Shown here piece after piece: positions 50,209-58,218 of a DNA stretch of 64,000 nt. The translations under genes and the position numbers were made by a program. The notes beneath the pieces are model-generated. The model had not been told where the DNA came from. It saw only the letters and a program-made list of their open reading frames with translations, and ran no database searches. Source of the DNA: Chryseobacterium artocarpi (GTDB lineage Bacteria; Bacteroidota; Bacteroidia; Flavobacteriales; Weeksellaceae); the NCBI RefSeq assembly GCF_001684975.1, contig NZ_MAYH01000051.1, positions 62,001-126,000 on the forward strand. The letters are read 5' to 3'. Positions within the stretch are counted from its first letter, which is position 1. Every line of letters starts with the position of its first letter.

Positions 50209-50643
50209 CTACAAACTCATATGGATAAGTGGATAATCTTTCCCTGAGCCGTCTTTTTCTGATCTTCCTACCTTTTTGAAGCCCATCTTTTCATAAAATC
50301 CAATAGCCTGTGGATTTTGCTCATTAACATCTACTTTGGTAAGTCCGGTTTGCTCTTTCATAAATTGATAAAGCTTTTTACCGTAGCCTTTTCCACGCAT
50401 ATCATCATGAATGAAAAGCATTTCAAGATTGCCTTCAGCTACGGAAGCAAAACCCTTTGGATCATTGTTTTCTGTAATTAAATAAACGTTCAGATGAGGA
50501 AGATAATCTCTTGGAATAGCTTCTTTGAACTCATTGAAATCTTCTTCGGCAAGGAAGTTATGTGTGGCTTTTACTGCAGATTCCCAGATTTCCATGATTT
50601 TTGGATAATCTTCTGTATTGGCAAGTCTAAATTGATGTGACAT
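50209..50643 (-). CDS. GNAT family N-acetyltransferase
   Basis: A 144-residue acetyltransferase of the YjaB/PhnO-like type: FRLANTEDYPKIMEIWESAV start, LEMLFIHDDMRGKGYGKKLY (motif A) and VNEQNPQAIGFYEKMGFKKV. Substrate unknown. It is not a close duplicate of the neighbouring GNAT; only the common fold motifs agree. The two genes form a two-gene operon. Confidence 0.88.
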   Translation of the reverse strand: MSHQFRLANTEDYPKIMEIWESAVKATHNFLAEEDFNEFKEAIPRDYLPHLNVYLITENNDPKGFASVAEGNLEMLFIHDDMRGKGYGKKLYQFMKEQTGLTKVDVNEQNPQAIGFYEKMGFKKVGRSEKDGSGKDYPLIHMSL

Positions 50644-50768
50644 GATTTTAAATTTTCACAAAAATAATGAAAATAGGGTATTGAAGCCAGAGATCAGGGA
50701 TAGTATGGAAGATTTTTTAGTTTGAAAAAAGCAATAATGATGGACTTTAATATACAACTGATTTTTTT

Positions 50769-50838
50769 TGACACGAATGCAGTAATAAATGATTGATTAT
50801 TTTTTAACTGTTAAAAAAATATTTGTGCATTAGTGGCA
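50769..50838. repeat. Short copy of the CACGAAT inverted-repeat element
   Basis: ACACGAATGCAGTAATAAAT (50771-50790) and the inverted ATTTGTGCATTAGTGGC (50821-50837) match the inner ends of the elements at 38465-38788 and 40824-41087. No outer TTGGAAAACGCAA ends are present. The rest of this 304-bp gap shows only AT-rich sequence. Confidence 0.5.
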
Positions 50839-50947
50839 GTTTAAAAGTAACTTTTAACAGGAAACAGTAAAATTGGTAAGCATAATTTCCGATTTTTTGT
50901 CGCAAATTTGTTTAATCACTTTATATTAATCATTAAAATAAAGATTT

Positions 50948-51823
50948 ATGCAAAAGAAAATATATGCAGGGCAGCCTGTAGTTACCTTAAATAATGGAGT
51001 AGATATTCCTGCTTTAGGCTTTGGAGTATGGCAGATGGAAGATCTGAAAGAATGTGAAAATGCAGTTATCAAAGCAATTCAAACTGGGTACAGAATGATT
51101 GATACAGCAGCTATTTATCAGAATGAAACTGCGGTAGGAGCAGCGGTAAAAAATAGTGGAGTGAATAGAGACGAATTGTTTATTACTTCAAAAGTTTGGG
51201 TTCAGGATCATGGATATGAAAAGGCAAAAAGTGCTTTTCAGAGAACATTAGACAGATTGCAGATGGATTACCTGGATATGTATCTTATCCACTGGCCTTA
51301 CGGCGATTTTCTGGGAACATGGAAGGCTTTGGAGGAACTTTATAACGAAGGAAAAATCAAAGCAATTGGTGTTTGTAATTTTACGGTTGAAAAACTAGAT
51401 GAATTGAAGGCGAATTCTACAGTTCTTCCGGTGATCAATCAAATTGAGTTGCATCCGGTATTCCAACAAAAAGAGTTGCAGGTTTATGATAGAGAAAATA
51501 ATATCGTCACTCAGCCTTGGAGTCCTCTTGGAAACGGAAATGCAAACCTTTTATCCAATGCAGAATTAAAAGCAATTGCTGAAAAATATGGTAAAACAGT
51601 AGCTCAGGTAATTCTGAGATGGCATTTACAGGAAGGTTTTGTTGTGATCCCGAAATCTGTAACTCCGTCAAGAATTGAAGAAAATTTTAATGTATTTGAT
51701 TTTGAACTGACAGAAGATGAAATGAATGTCGTTCGTTCTTTAGATACAGGAAAACGATTATTCTTTGATCCGAAAGATCCTGAATGGGAGCAGAAAATGC
51801 TGAATGCTGTAGCAGATATTTAA
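50948..51823 (+). CDS. Aldo/keto reductase (2,5-diketo-gluconate-reductase-like)
   Basis: A 291-residue AKR5-like reductase. Catalytic tetrad: Asp and Tyr in RMIDTAAIYQNE, Lys in ITSKVW and His in YLIHWPYG; NADPH-binding residues lie in PKSVTPSRIEENF. It reduces aldehydes, ketoacids or sugars in the cytosol. It belongs to another subfamily than the AKR at 45116-46099. Monocistronic; its terminator is the dispersed CCCGCAGATT palindrome at 51844-51876. Confidence 0.93.
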   Translation: MQKKIYAGQPVVTLNNGVDIPALGFGVWQMEDLKECENAVIKAIQTGYRMIDTAAIYQNETAVGAAVKNSGVNRDELFITSKVWVQDHGYEKAKSAFQRTLDRLQMDYLDMYLIHWPYGDFLGTWKALEELYNEGKIKAIGVCNFTVEKLDELKANSTVLPVINQIELHPVFQQKELQVYDRENNIVTQPWSPLGNGNANLLSNAELKAIAEKYGKTVAQVILRWHLQEGFVVIPKSVTPSRIEENFNVFDFELTEDEMNVVRSLDTGKRLFFDPKDPEWEQKMLNAVADI

Positions 51824-51843
51824 GCTTAATTAATGAAATATTT

Positions 51844-51887
51844 CCCGCAGATTACACATATTGTGAAATCTGCGGGATTTTTATTTT
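51844..51887 (+). terminator. CCCGCAGATT palindrome terminator
   Basis: Perfect arms CCCGCAGATT (51844-51853) and AATCTGCGGG (51867-51876) followed by a T-rich tail, 20 bp after the aldo/keto reductase stop. It is the same palindrome family as 38799-38844. Confidence 0.75.
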
Positions 51888-51968
51888 ATGTAATGGTGAG
51901 GAATGTCATATTCTGTTGAAACTGAGATCGTCCTATTTTTTGTATCTTTTTAATTAAAATAATTTGTT

Positions 51969-53030
51969 ATGTTTTGGTCAGATACAATCAGTAAAAGAGT
52001 GGGTGTAAAATATCCTGTCATTCAGGCTCCGATGTTTGGCGTGAGTACGATACAGATGGTAGCAGCGGCTGCGAGAGCAGATTGTTTAGGTTCATTGGCA
52101 TTGGGAGATCTTTCATCAAATGAATCTACTGAATTGATTCGGGCAACAAAAAAACTGACAGATAAACCTTTTGCTGTCAATATTTTTGCTCATTATATTC
52201 CTGAAATCACAGATGCTTTAAAAGATCATTTCTCTAAAACAAAGAATTTCCTTGAACAATTAGCCAAAGAAAATAATATTGAGGTTAAACTTCCTGATTT
52301 ATCAGCTCTTAGAATAAATGGATATCATGAGTTAATTGATGTGATTATAGAAGAAAACTGTAAAATTGTAAGCTTTACTTTTGGAAATCTTGACGACCAG
52401 AGCATTCAGAAATTAAAGGAGAATGAAGTAACGCTTATCGGAACCTGCACTTCCGTAAAAGAAGCTGTAATTCTCGAAAAATCAGGAATTGATATCATTT
52501 GTGTACAAGGAACGGAAGCTGGAGGACACAGAGGAACTTTTGATCCTGATCATGTTCCGCAGATAGGAGGATTGTCTTTATTATCACAGGTTTATGATCA
52601 TACAAAGGCTCCATTGGTTTATGCAGGGGGAATTTATAATGGTAAAACTTTACAGGCGGTAAAAGAATTGGGAGCACAGGGATTTCAGGTTGGAAATCTA
52701 TTATTAGCTTCTCAGGAAAGTGCTTTAGAGCCTTTTGAAAAAGACAAACTTAAACAGGTAACTGAGGATGAAATTATGTTAATGAAGAGCTTTTCCGGGC
52801 GATATGCAAGAGGGATTAAAAATAAATATACTCAGATTGTGGAAAATTCAGACTATATTTTACCTTATCCGTATCAGAATAAACTGACAAATGCATTACG
52901 CAAAGAAGCAAAATCTCAGCAGAATCTTGATTTTGTAGGAATCTGGGCGGGGCAGTCTATTCATAAGTACAGTGAATTATCAACTGAACAGATTCTGAGA
53001 AATCTCATACTTCAAACAATGGGGAAGTAA
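51969..53030 (+). CDS. Nitronate monooxygenase
   Basis: A 353-residue FMN-dependent nitronate monooxygenase (2-nitropropane dioxygenase family). Visible are PVIQAPMFGVSTIQMVAAAA, KPFAVNIFAHY, the catalytic histidine in GTEAGGHRGTF, APLVYAGGIYNGKTL and GAQGFQVGNLLLASQES for FMN binding. It oxidises propionate-3-nitronate or nitroalkanes, a detoxification reaction in the cytosol. It stands alone between two promoters; the downstream lipoprotein gene starts 49 bp later and may be read through. Confidence 0.93.
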   Translation: MFWSDTISKRVGVKYPVIQAPMFGVSTIQMVAAAARADCLGSLALGDLSSNESTELIRATKKLTDKPFAVNIFAHYIPEITDALKDHFSKTKNFLEQLAKENNIEVKLPDLSALRINGYHELIDVIIEENCKIVSFTFGNLDDQSIQKLKENEVTLIGTCTSVKEAVILEKSGIDIICVQGTEAGGHRGTFDPDHVPQIGGLSLLSQVYDHTKAPLVYAGGIYNGKTLQAVKELGAQGFQVGNLLLASQESALEPFEKDKLKQVTEDEIMLMKSFSGRYARGIKNKYTQIVENSDYILPYPYQNKLTNALRKEAKSQQNLDFVGIWAGQSIHKYSELSTEQILRNLILQTMGK

Positions 53031-53079
53031 ATGAAATTGTATTATCTTAAGGCTTTAAATGCAATTTTAAATTATAATC

Positions 53080-53517
53080 ATGAAAAAATTATTTCTTCCA
53101 TTTGCTGTGTTTTCAGCAATGGTATCCTGTAGTAATGATGATGATAGTCCTAAAAAAGAAGAAGCGGCTTTACTCATTGGAACATGGAATCAGTATAAAG
53201 GAGAGTTTTATACTACTTATGATAACAAAACCCAAACTGTTTATCCTAATGGCTGTGAGTCTCAAAATACTGTTGAGTATAATGAAACTGAAGTAAATGT
53301 TGTGAATTATGAAAGTAAAGATGGTAAATGTGAGCCGGCTGTACCTAAAAATGCAAAATATACTTATGATAAGGAAACTAGAAAGCTGACGCATGGTAAA
53401 GAGTATATCGTCACCAAAATAACTCCTACTGAGCTGGTAACTGAAGATCATAATACTGATTGGGATGGAGATGGAAAGAAGGATGTGACAACAAGATATT
53501 TCAGAAAGATTAAATAA
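53080..53517 (+). CDS. Lipocalin-like lipoprotein
   Basis: A 145-residue lipoprotein: signal peptide with lipobox MVSC (Cys17) and an acidic SNDDDSPKKEE linker, then ALLIGTWNQYKGEFYTTYDN and a series of strands ending in VTTRYFRKIK. The L-x-G-T-W start and short beta repeats suggest a lipocalin-like (DUF4923/lipocalin_4-type) barrel common in Bacteroidota. Two cysteines (GCES and GKCEP) may form a disulfide. No ligand is known. It ends at a bidirectional terminator. Confidence 0.75.
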   Translation: MKKLFLPFAVFSAMVSCSNDDDSPKKEEAALLIGTWNQYKGEFYTTYDNKTQTVYPNGCESQNTVEYNETEVNVVNYESKDGKCEPAVPKNAKYTYDKETRKLTHGKEYIVTKITPTELVTEDHNTDWDGDGKKDVTTRYFRKIK

Positions 53518-53523
53518 AAAATA

Positions 53524-53551
53524 AAAACTCCTTTCGATAGAAAGGAGTTTT
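53524..53551. terminator. Bidirectional terminator
   Basis: Perfect 12-bp arms AAAACTCCTTTC and GAAAGGAGTTTT with a 4-base loop, between the convergent lipoprotein and mpl genes. Confidence 0.85.
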
Positions 53552-53577
53552 GTTTTATACTAGGTTTTGAAATTCGA

Positions 53578-54915
53578 TTATTTTGTCAGATCCAGCCCGC
53601 CAAAGTTTCCAGAACTCATCATCAGATAAACACCATTGGTTTTATCCAAAGTATTCCAGTAAGCATGAAGGTCTTCCGCGTTGGTGAAAACTCTCAGGTT
53701 TTCATTCTTGAATTTTTCCTTAATGAATTCAGGAGAAATAGGTTCCATTCTTTTAATTTTTAAAGCATCTTCGGAATAGAATACAACTGCTTCATCCAAT
53801 CCGTCCATTGCGTGGTCATATTGCTCCAAAAATGCAGGATTTAAACTTGAATAGGTATGAAGCTCAAGGAATCCGTATTTTTTTTCACTTTTGAATTGCT
53901 CATTGAAGGCTTTTACAGCAGCTTTTACCTTACTTGGTGCGTGAGCGAAGTCTTTATATAATGTTCCTTTATCTTCTCTTTCTACTTTTTCAAGACGTTT
54001 GGAAGCTCCTTTAAAGCTCATGATTGCTTCATAGAAGTCTTCATCCATAATACCAAGCTGCTGGCAGATGTGTCTTGCTCCTTCCAGATTCAATAGATTG
54101 TGTGCTCCAAAAACAGAAAGGGGAACATCACCCATTTCAGTTTTTAAATATACTTTTCCGTTGTTGATCTCATATTCAGGAGTTTTGTAAGGGATTTTTC
54201 TGAAATAATTTTCAGCATTTTCCACCACTTTTACTACTTCGGGATCTTCTTCGTTATAGACTAAAACACCACCGGCTGTAATGCTTGCAACAAATTTTCT
54301 GAACTGATCAATATAGTCATCAAATGTTTTGAAAACATTGATATGGTCCCACGCGATACCGCTCATTAAAGCGATATTCGGCTGGTATAATAAAAACTTG
54401 GAACGCAGATCGATAGGTGAGGAAAGGTATTCATCACCTTCCAAAACCATAAAGTCGTTATCCTGAGTAAGTTTTACCATACAGTCAAAGCCTTCCAGCT
54501 GAGCACCTACCATGAAATCTACATCTTTCTGATGGAAGTTCAGGACATGGAGGATCATTGAAGTAATGGTAGTTTTACCGTGTGAACCTGCAATAACCAC
54601 TCTGGTTTTATTTTTAGCCTGTTCGTACAGGAATTCAGGATATGAATATATTTTTAAACCTAATTCTTTTGCTCTTGCTAATTCCGGGTTATCCTGATGG
54701 GCATGCATTCCAAGGATGACAGCATCAATATCTGATGTGATTTTTTCAGGAAACCAACCCATTTCCTGAGGAAGAATTCCCTTTTTTTCCAGTCTTGATT
54801 TTGAAGGCTCAAAAATAGCATCATCTGAACCTGTAACCTGGTATCCTTTATCTTTTAATGCGATGGCAAGATTGTGCATGGCGCTTCCGCCTATAGCAAT
54901 GAAGTGGGTTTTCAA
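53578..54915 (-). CDS. mpl: UDP-N-acetylmuramate:L-alanyl-gamma-D-glutamyl-meso-diaminopimelate ligase (murein recycling)
   Basis: A 445-residue Mur-ligase family enzyme. It starts with the MurC/Mpl Rossmann motif HFIAIGGSAMHNLAIALKDK and carries the P-loop GSHGKTTITSMI, the central LEGDEYLSSPIDLRSKF segment (the DEYD-like motif of Mpl) and DFAHAPSKV, where MurC would have DYGHHP. Mpl attaches the recycled tripeptide to UDP-MurNAc in the cytosol. A small lipoprotein gene lies 6 bp upstream in the same operon, then an acyltransferase and a Nudix gene, all on the minus strand. Confidence 0.93.
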   Translation of the reverse strand: MKTHFIAIGGSAMHNLAIALKDKGYQVTGSDDAIFEPSKSRLEKKGILPQEMGWFPEKITSDIDAVILGMHAHQDNPELARAKELGLKIYSYPEFLYEQAKNKTRVVIAGSHGKTTITSMILHVLNFHQKDVDFMVGAQLEGFDCMVKLTQDNDFMVLEGDEYLSSPIDLRSKFLLYQPNIALMSGIAWDHINVFKTFDDYIDQFRKFVASITAGGVLVYNEEDPEVVKVVENAENYFRKIPYKTPEYEINNGKVYLKTEMGDVPLSVFGAHNLLNLEGARHICQQLGIMDEDFYEAIMSFKGASKRLEKVEREDKGTLYKDFAHAPSKVKAAVKAFNEQFKSEKKYGFLELHTYSSLNPAFLEQYDHAMDGLDEAVVFYSEDALKIKRMEPISPEFIKEKFKNENLRVFTNAEDLHAYWNTLDKTNGVYLMMSSGNFGGLDLTK

Positions 54916-54921
54916 TTGTAT

Positions 54922-55359
54922 TTACTGTTTTTTAACATTAGTATTAATGATGTCCTGGAAGGCTCCAAGAATATTATTCCAATTGGTCTGATAATTCGGA
55001 ATGATAAGGCTAGCATCAGTTTTACTGCCTTCATTAGGACCTTTCTTTACATTGATGGAAGTCGAAACATTATCGTACAGTTTTTTACGGTCTTCCTGTA
55101 TTCTTCTGAAATTATTCTGGGAAAGAACCTGATCCAGTTTCTTTAAATCTTCATTGGAAATTTTAAAATCCTGTTTGTGCTTTTTTCCCTGTCCTTCAAA
55201 AGAATAGTGTACATTATTTCCTTTGATCAGTAGATTTTCATATACAGGAGCAAAGCCACCGCTTTTCGAATAGCTGATATCGAAATCTGAATATACTTTT
55301 TGGCTGTTGCAAGAAACTAATACTATGATAGCGAATAAGATTCCAATTATTCTGTTCAT
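54922..55359 (-). CDS. Hypothetical lipoprotein
   Basis: A 145-residue lipoprotein with lipobox LVSC (Cys17). The mature part is beta-rich with SYSKSGGFAPVYENLLIKGN then NNVHYSFEGQGKKHKQDFKI and a helical segment (EDLKKLDQVLSQNNFRRI), a layout common in small Bacteroidota lipoproteins of unknown function. It sits 6 bp upstream of mpl and 7 bp downstream of the acyltransferase gene, so it belongs to an envelope-related operon. Function unknown. Confidence 0.7.
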   Translation of the reverse strand: MNRIIGILFAIIVLVSCNSQKVYSDFDISYSKSGGFAPVYENLLIKGNNVHYSFEGQGKKHKQDFKISNEDLKKLDQVLSQNNFRRIQEDRKKLYDNVSTSINVKKGPNEGSKTDASLIIPNYQTNWNNILGAFQDIINTNVKKQ

Positions 55360-55366
55360 AATTTTT

Positions 55367-56173
55367 TTAATTATTTGAGTCCTTTTGTTCTAATTTTTTA
55401 GCTTTAAGTTCTTCATCATAATTGTGTAGGAGGTTGAAGTCTTCTGTCTGTTCAATGGCAGTCATTATCTTCAATAGGATTTCCGGTGCTTTTTCGTTAT
55501 CGTAATCAATATCTAAAGGTGGTTTGAACTCCATCGTAGGTTTTACACCGGTAACCTTTACGCGGAGCCCTTTTTTATCAAAAGCTCTTCTGAATCCGTT
55601 AATTTTGATTGGAATTACAATAGGACGCTGATTTTTCACCAGTTTGGCAGTACCTCTTCGTCCCTGTGCAAAAGCAGATGTGGTTCCCTGTGGGAAAGTA
55701 GCCACCCAGCCATTGTCCAATGCTTTCATAATGTTATCTACTTCGCTCATGTCTACCATTCTGTTGACATTTTTTCCTTCTGATCTCCAGGTTCTTTTTA
55801 CTGTTACAGCTCCTGCAATTTTGAATATTTTAGGAAGAATTCCTTTATTCATTGTTTCTTCGGCTGCTACATAATAAAAATCGATCTTGGGATTCAGTAG
55901 ATAGATCGGATTTTTAATCGTATTTAAGTATCCATTATTTACGGCACAGAATGCATGATACATTGCTGCTACATCCGCAAAATAAGTCTGATGGTTAGAT
56001 ACAAACAGTACGTTGGAGTCCGGAAGATCCACAAGGTGCTCTGTTCCGGTTATTTTTAACTTATTAAAGCCGTTGAATCTTCTATATGATACAACTCCTA
56101 AAATAAAAATAATAAACCTCTTTAAAAAATAAGGTGTTCCGAATGCATCGGTGAAAATATTTTTCTTCGCCAT
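55367..56173 (-). CDS. 1-acyl-sn-glycerol-3-phosphate acyltransferase-like protein (PlsC family)
   Basis: A 268-residue acyltransferase. The catalytic HxxxxD motif is NHQTYFAD and the substrate motif FPQGTTSAFAQGRRGTAKLV replaces the common FPEGTRS. A hydrophobic N-terminus (FLKRFIIFILGVVSYRRF) anchors it to the membrane. It probably makes phosphatidic acid, though the unusual EGTRS-to-QGTTS change may signal another acyl acceptor such as an aminolipid. It is co-oriented with the Nudix gene upstream (27-bp gap) and the lipoprotein and mpl genes downstream. Confidence 0.87.
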   Translation of the reverse strand: MAKKNIFTDAFGTPYFLKRFIIFILGVVSYRRFNGFNKLKITGTEHLVDLPDSNVLFVSNHQTYFADVAAMYHAFCAVNNGYLNTIKNPIYLLNPKIDFYYVAAEETMNKGILPKIFKIAGAVTVKRTWRSEGKNVNRMVDMSEVDNIMKALDNGWVATFPQGTTSAFAQGRRGTAKLVKNQRPIVIPIKINGFRRAFDKKGLRVKVTGVKPTMEFKPPLDIDYDNEKAPEILLKIMTAIEQTEDFNLLHNYDEELKAKKLEQKDSNN

Positions 56174-56200
56174 TTTTCAATTAAACACGGTAGTGCAAAG

Positions 56201-56830
56201 TTACATTTTTTTCAGCAACTGGCTGAATTCACTTAATATCATTGCTGTGGCACCCCAAATAATGTATCCGTTGAAATTAATTACAGGAACTTCATGACCT
56301 CCCGCACTTGGAAGTGCCATTATTTCAGGGGTATCAGACAGGTTTAAAAAAGAAGTGATAGGAAATTCAATAGTTTCTACCGCTTCACTCTGCTGAAGAA
56401 CGAAGAGAGGATTCTTTTTAGTATATGAAATATAAGGATATACGTAAAAATTGCTTGGTGGAATATAGATAGGGGACATTTCCCTGATTACTCTCACATA
56501 ATGTTTATCTATCCCTATTTCTTCAGAAGTTTCACGTACGGCTGTTTCTGCAAAATCACGATCCATCTCTTCCCGTTTTCCTCCTGGTAATGAGATTTGC
56601 CCGCTATGTCTGTCATGCTCATTGATGGTTCTTTGGATCAAGGGAAAATACCACTCGTTGTTTTTCAGATACAATACAATATTGACTGCTGCAAACTTGG
56701 GATTTTTTGCCAGCACTTCATCGTAAGTAAAAACGGGACGGTAGGGAGGAGAAAATATTCCATGGGCGTGCTCGCCGGGAAGCTCAACACTTTTAACTTT
56801 TCTCAATAAATCTTTTCCAAAACTTTCCAT
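56201..56830 (-). CDS. CoA pyrophosphatase (Nudix, NUDT7/YeaB type)
   Basis: A 209-residue Nudix hydrolase. The NuCoA signature (PLIQRTINEHDRHSGQISLP) runs into the Nudix box, GGKREEMDRDFAETAV then RETSEEIGI, with the spacing of human NUDT7. It cleaves CoA and its derivatives to phosphopantetheine and 3',5'-ADP. It is the first gene of a likely four-gene minus-strand operon with the acyltransferase, lipoprotein and mpl genes. Confidence 0.92.
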   Translation of the reverse strand: MESFGKDLLRKVKSVELPGEHAHGIFSPPYRPVFTYDEVLAKNPKFAAVNIVLYLKNNEWYFPLIQRTINEHDRHSGQISLPGGKREEMDRDFAETAVRETSEEIGIDKHYVRVIREMSPIYIPPSNFYVYPYISYTKKNPLFVLQQSEAVETIEFPITSFLNLSDTPEIMALPSAGGHEVPVINFNGYIIWGATAMILSEFSQLLKKM

Positions 56831-56889
56831 AGTTCAAATTTAACAATATATCTTGAAGAAATAAATGCCTTAACATTAATTAACCTATG

Positions 56890-57100
56890 AAGTGCCGGTG
56901 GAGAGAAGTTCAATGGTCAATTTTTGCTTTGCAAAGCACAATCGTGAATTTTTATACAATTGAATCTTCATCCAGACTTTAAATATTAAACTCAAAAACA
57001 TTGAACTTGGAATTCAATTGACAAACGCAGTTCGTTATGGGTATTTACTTTCTATAAGGAATACCGTATTTTCACGTAACTGAAATCCATGATGTCACAG
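56890..57100. other. Gene-free stretch upstream of the csg locus with degenerate repeats
   Basis: It contains GGTCAATTTTTGCTTTGCAA and further GAATTCAATTGACAAAC-type sequence related to repeats at 4193-4213, 47950 and 62745-62900. The right end (57087-57128) has a small perfect palindrome ACCAT-AA-ATGGT (57103-57114). No small gene is seen. Confidence 0.4.
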
Positions 57101-57129
57101 GTACCATAAATGGTGACTTTACAAACCGT

Positions 57130-57195
57130 AAACCATGACTTTTATAATTTACACTTTGGCGGTGGTTTTTCACTTTGGTGTAGGGTATACCTTTG
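57130..57195 (+). promoter_or_regulatory. csgA promoter with shared AAACCATGA element
   Basis: AAACCATGA (57130-57138) lies 56 bp upstream of TATACCTTT (57186-57194), where TACCTTTG (57188-57195) is the -7 box. The block TGGCGGTGGTTT (57157-57168) covers the -33 position without a TTTG match. The same three blocks at the same spacing precede csgB. A direct repeat CACTTTGG occurs at 57152-57159 and 57171-57178. Confidence 0.6.
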
Positions 57196-57226
57196 TCTTA
57201 CTATTAACCAATTAATTTTTACTAAG

Positions 57227-58045
57227 ATGAAAAATTTACTTGCAGGTGTGTTTACACTAATCGCCATGAGTTTCAGTTTCGCTCAATTAAACATTGATGT
57301 GACTACACAAACAGGAAACTTAAATGTAGCTACAGTAGACCAGACAGGTCTTTTGAACATTAATTCTTTAACACAGAATGGAAATCGTAATACTGCAGAC
57401 ATTGATCAAGTAGGGATCTTAAATATGAATACTGCAGTAAGTAATGGAAACAGAAACTCGATTGATGTAGATCAGGTAGGTATTGCCAACTCGAATATGG
57501 TGACTCAGACTGGAAACAGAAACTCTGCTTCAACATGGCAATTAGGATTTTTAAACTCTACTGAACAAACTCAGATCGGAAGACGAAACGATGCTTCTTC
57601 AATTCAAATTGGTTTAGGTAACTCTGTTTATCAATATCAGGATGGAAGAAGAAACGAAGCTTCAGCGTTGCAGCTGGGAGCTGGTAACGAAGCTTATCAA
57701 ATTCAAGTGGGAAGACGAAATGAAGCAAACGGTGTTCAGATAGGAGCTAACAACGTTCTTGTTCAATTCCAGGCTGGTGATGATAACAGTGCGGATCATA
57801 CTCAAGTCGGTAGCGGTAACTTAGCTGTCTCTGCTCAGGTAGGTGATGACAACAACGCTATGGGACTACAGGTGGGAAGTAATAACCAATTGTATCAACT
57901 TCAAGTAGGGAATTCTAATACAGCCCTTGATCTTCAGATGGGTAATGGAAACTTTACCTGGGTATCTCAGTCCGGTGATTCTCATATTCACATAGGAACT
58001 CAAATAGGTAACGGAAACTCAATGATTGTGAACCAGTCTAACTAA
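57227..58045 (+). CDS. csgA: Major curlin subunit CsgA (extended)
   Basis: A 272-residue secreted amyloid subunit. The signal peptide MKNLLAGVFTLIAMSFSFAQ supports ATG 57227 over an upstream in-frame ATG at 57110. The whole mature chain (about 250 residues) consists of about 22 half-repeats of the form QxGxxNxxxxx (DQVGILNMNTA, QIGRRNDASS, QVGSNNQLYQL), i.e. some eleven curlin rungs, compared with five in E. coli CsgA. There is no separate N-terminal targeting segment like the E. coli N22. Middle repeats carry RRN turns, later ones DDN. Exported through CsgG, it would polymerise into curli fibres for adhesion and biofilm. csgB follows behind an attenuator. Confidence 0.92.
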   Translation: MKNLLAGVFTLIAMSFSFAQLNIDVTTQTGNLNVATVDQTGLLNINSLTQNGNRNTADIDQVGILNMNTAVSNGNRNSIDVDQVGIANSNMVTQTGNRNSASTWQLGFLNSTEQTQIGRRNDASSIQIGLGNSVYQYQDGRRNEASALQLGAGNEAYQIQVGRRNEANGVQIGANNVLVQFQAGDDNSADHTQVGSGNLAVSAQVGDDNNAMGLQVGSNNQLYQLQVGNSNTALDLQMGNGNFTWVSQSGDSHIHIGTQIGNGNSMIVNQSN

Positions 58046-58080
58046 GCCCTGTAATTATACTGTAATCTTTAAAATGGAAG

Positions 58081-58112
58081 GGAGAAGCTACAGGTCGTGG
58101 TTTCTCCTTTTT
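58081..58112 (+). terminator. Terminator/attenuator between csgA and csgB
   Basis: Stem GGAGAAGCTAC / GTGGTTTCTCC (two G-U pairs) with loop AGGTC and a five-T tail, 35 bp after the csgA stop. It would make csgA mRNA more abundant than the downstream genes. Confidence 0.7.
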
Positions 58113-58136
58113 AGCTTAAAGATCAAATATACCCAG

Positions 58137-58201
58137 AAACCATGATTTTATATGACTACCTGCTGGGTGTGTTTTATTCGATGTTCTATTGATATACCTT
58201 T
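58137..58201 (+). promoter_or_regulatory. csgB promoter with shared AAACCATGA element
   Basis: AAACCATGA (58137-58145), TGGGTGTGTTTT (58164-58175) and TATACCTTT (58193-58201) match the csgA promoter at identical spacing. The -7 equivalent TACCTTTA deviates from TAnnTTTG in the last base. The leader to ATG 58219 would be only about 10 nt. Confidence 0.55.
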
Positions 58202-58218
58202 AATAAAAATATAATGCC

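Noticed and set aside
57103..57114. ACCAT-AA-ATGGT palindrome upstream of csgA as the operator
   Set aside because: Short arms, no counterpart before csgB and less informative than the AAACCATGA element shared by both promoters.
57330..58030. Regular repeats resembling a CRISPR array or tandem-repeat locus
   Set aside because: The periodicity is in codons of QxGxxN curlin repeats inside an open frame with a signal peptide; there are no identical direct repeats with unique spacers and no cas genes.
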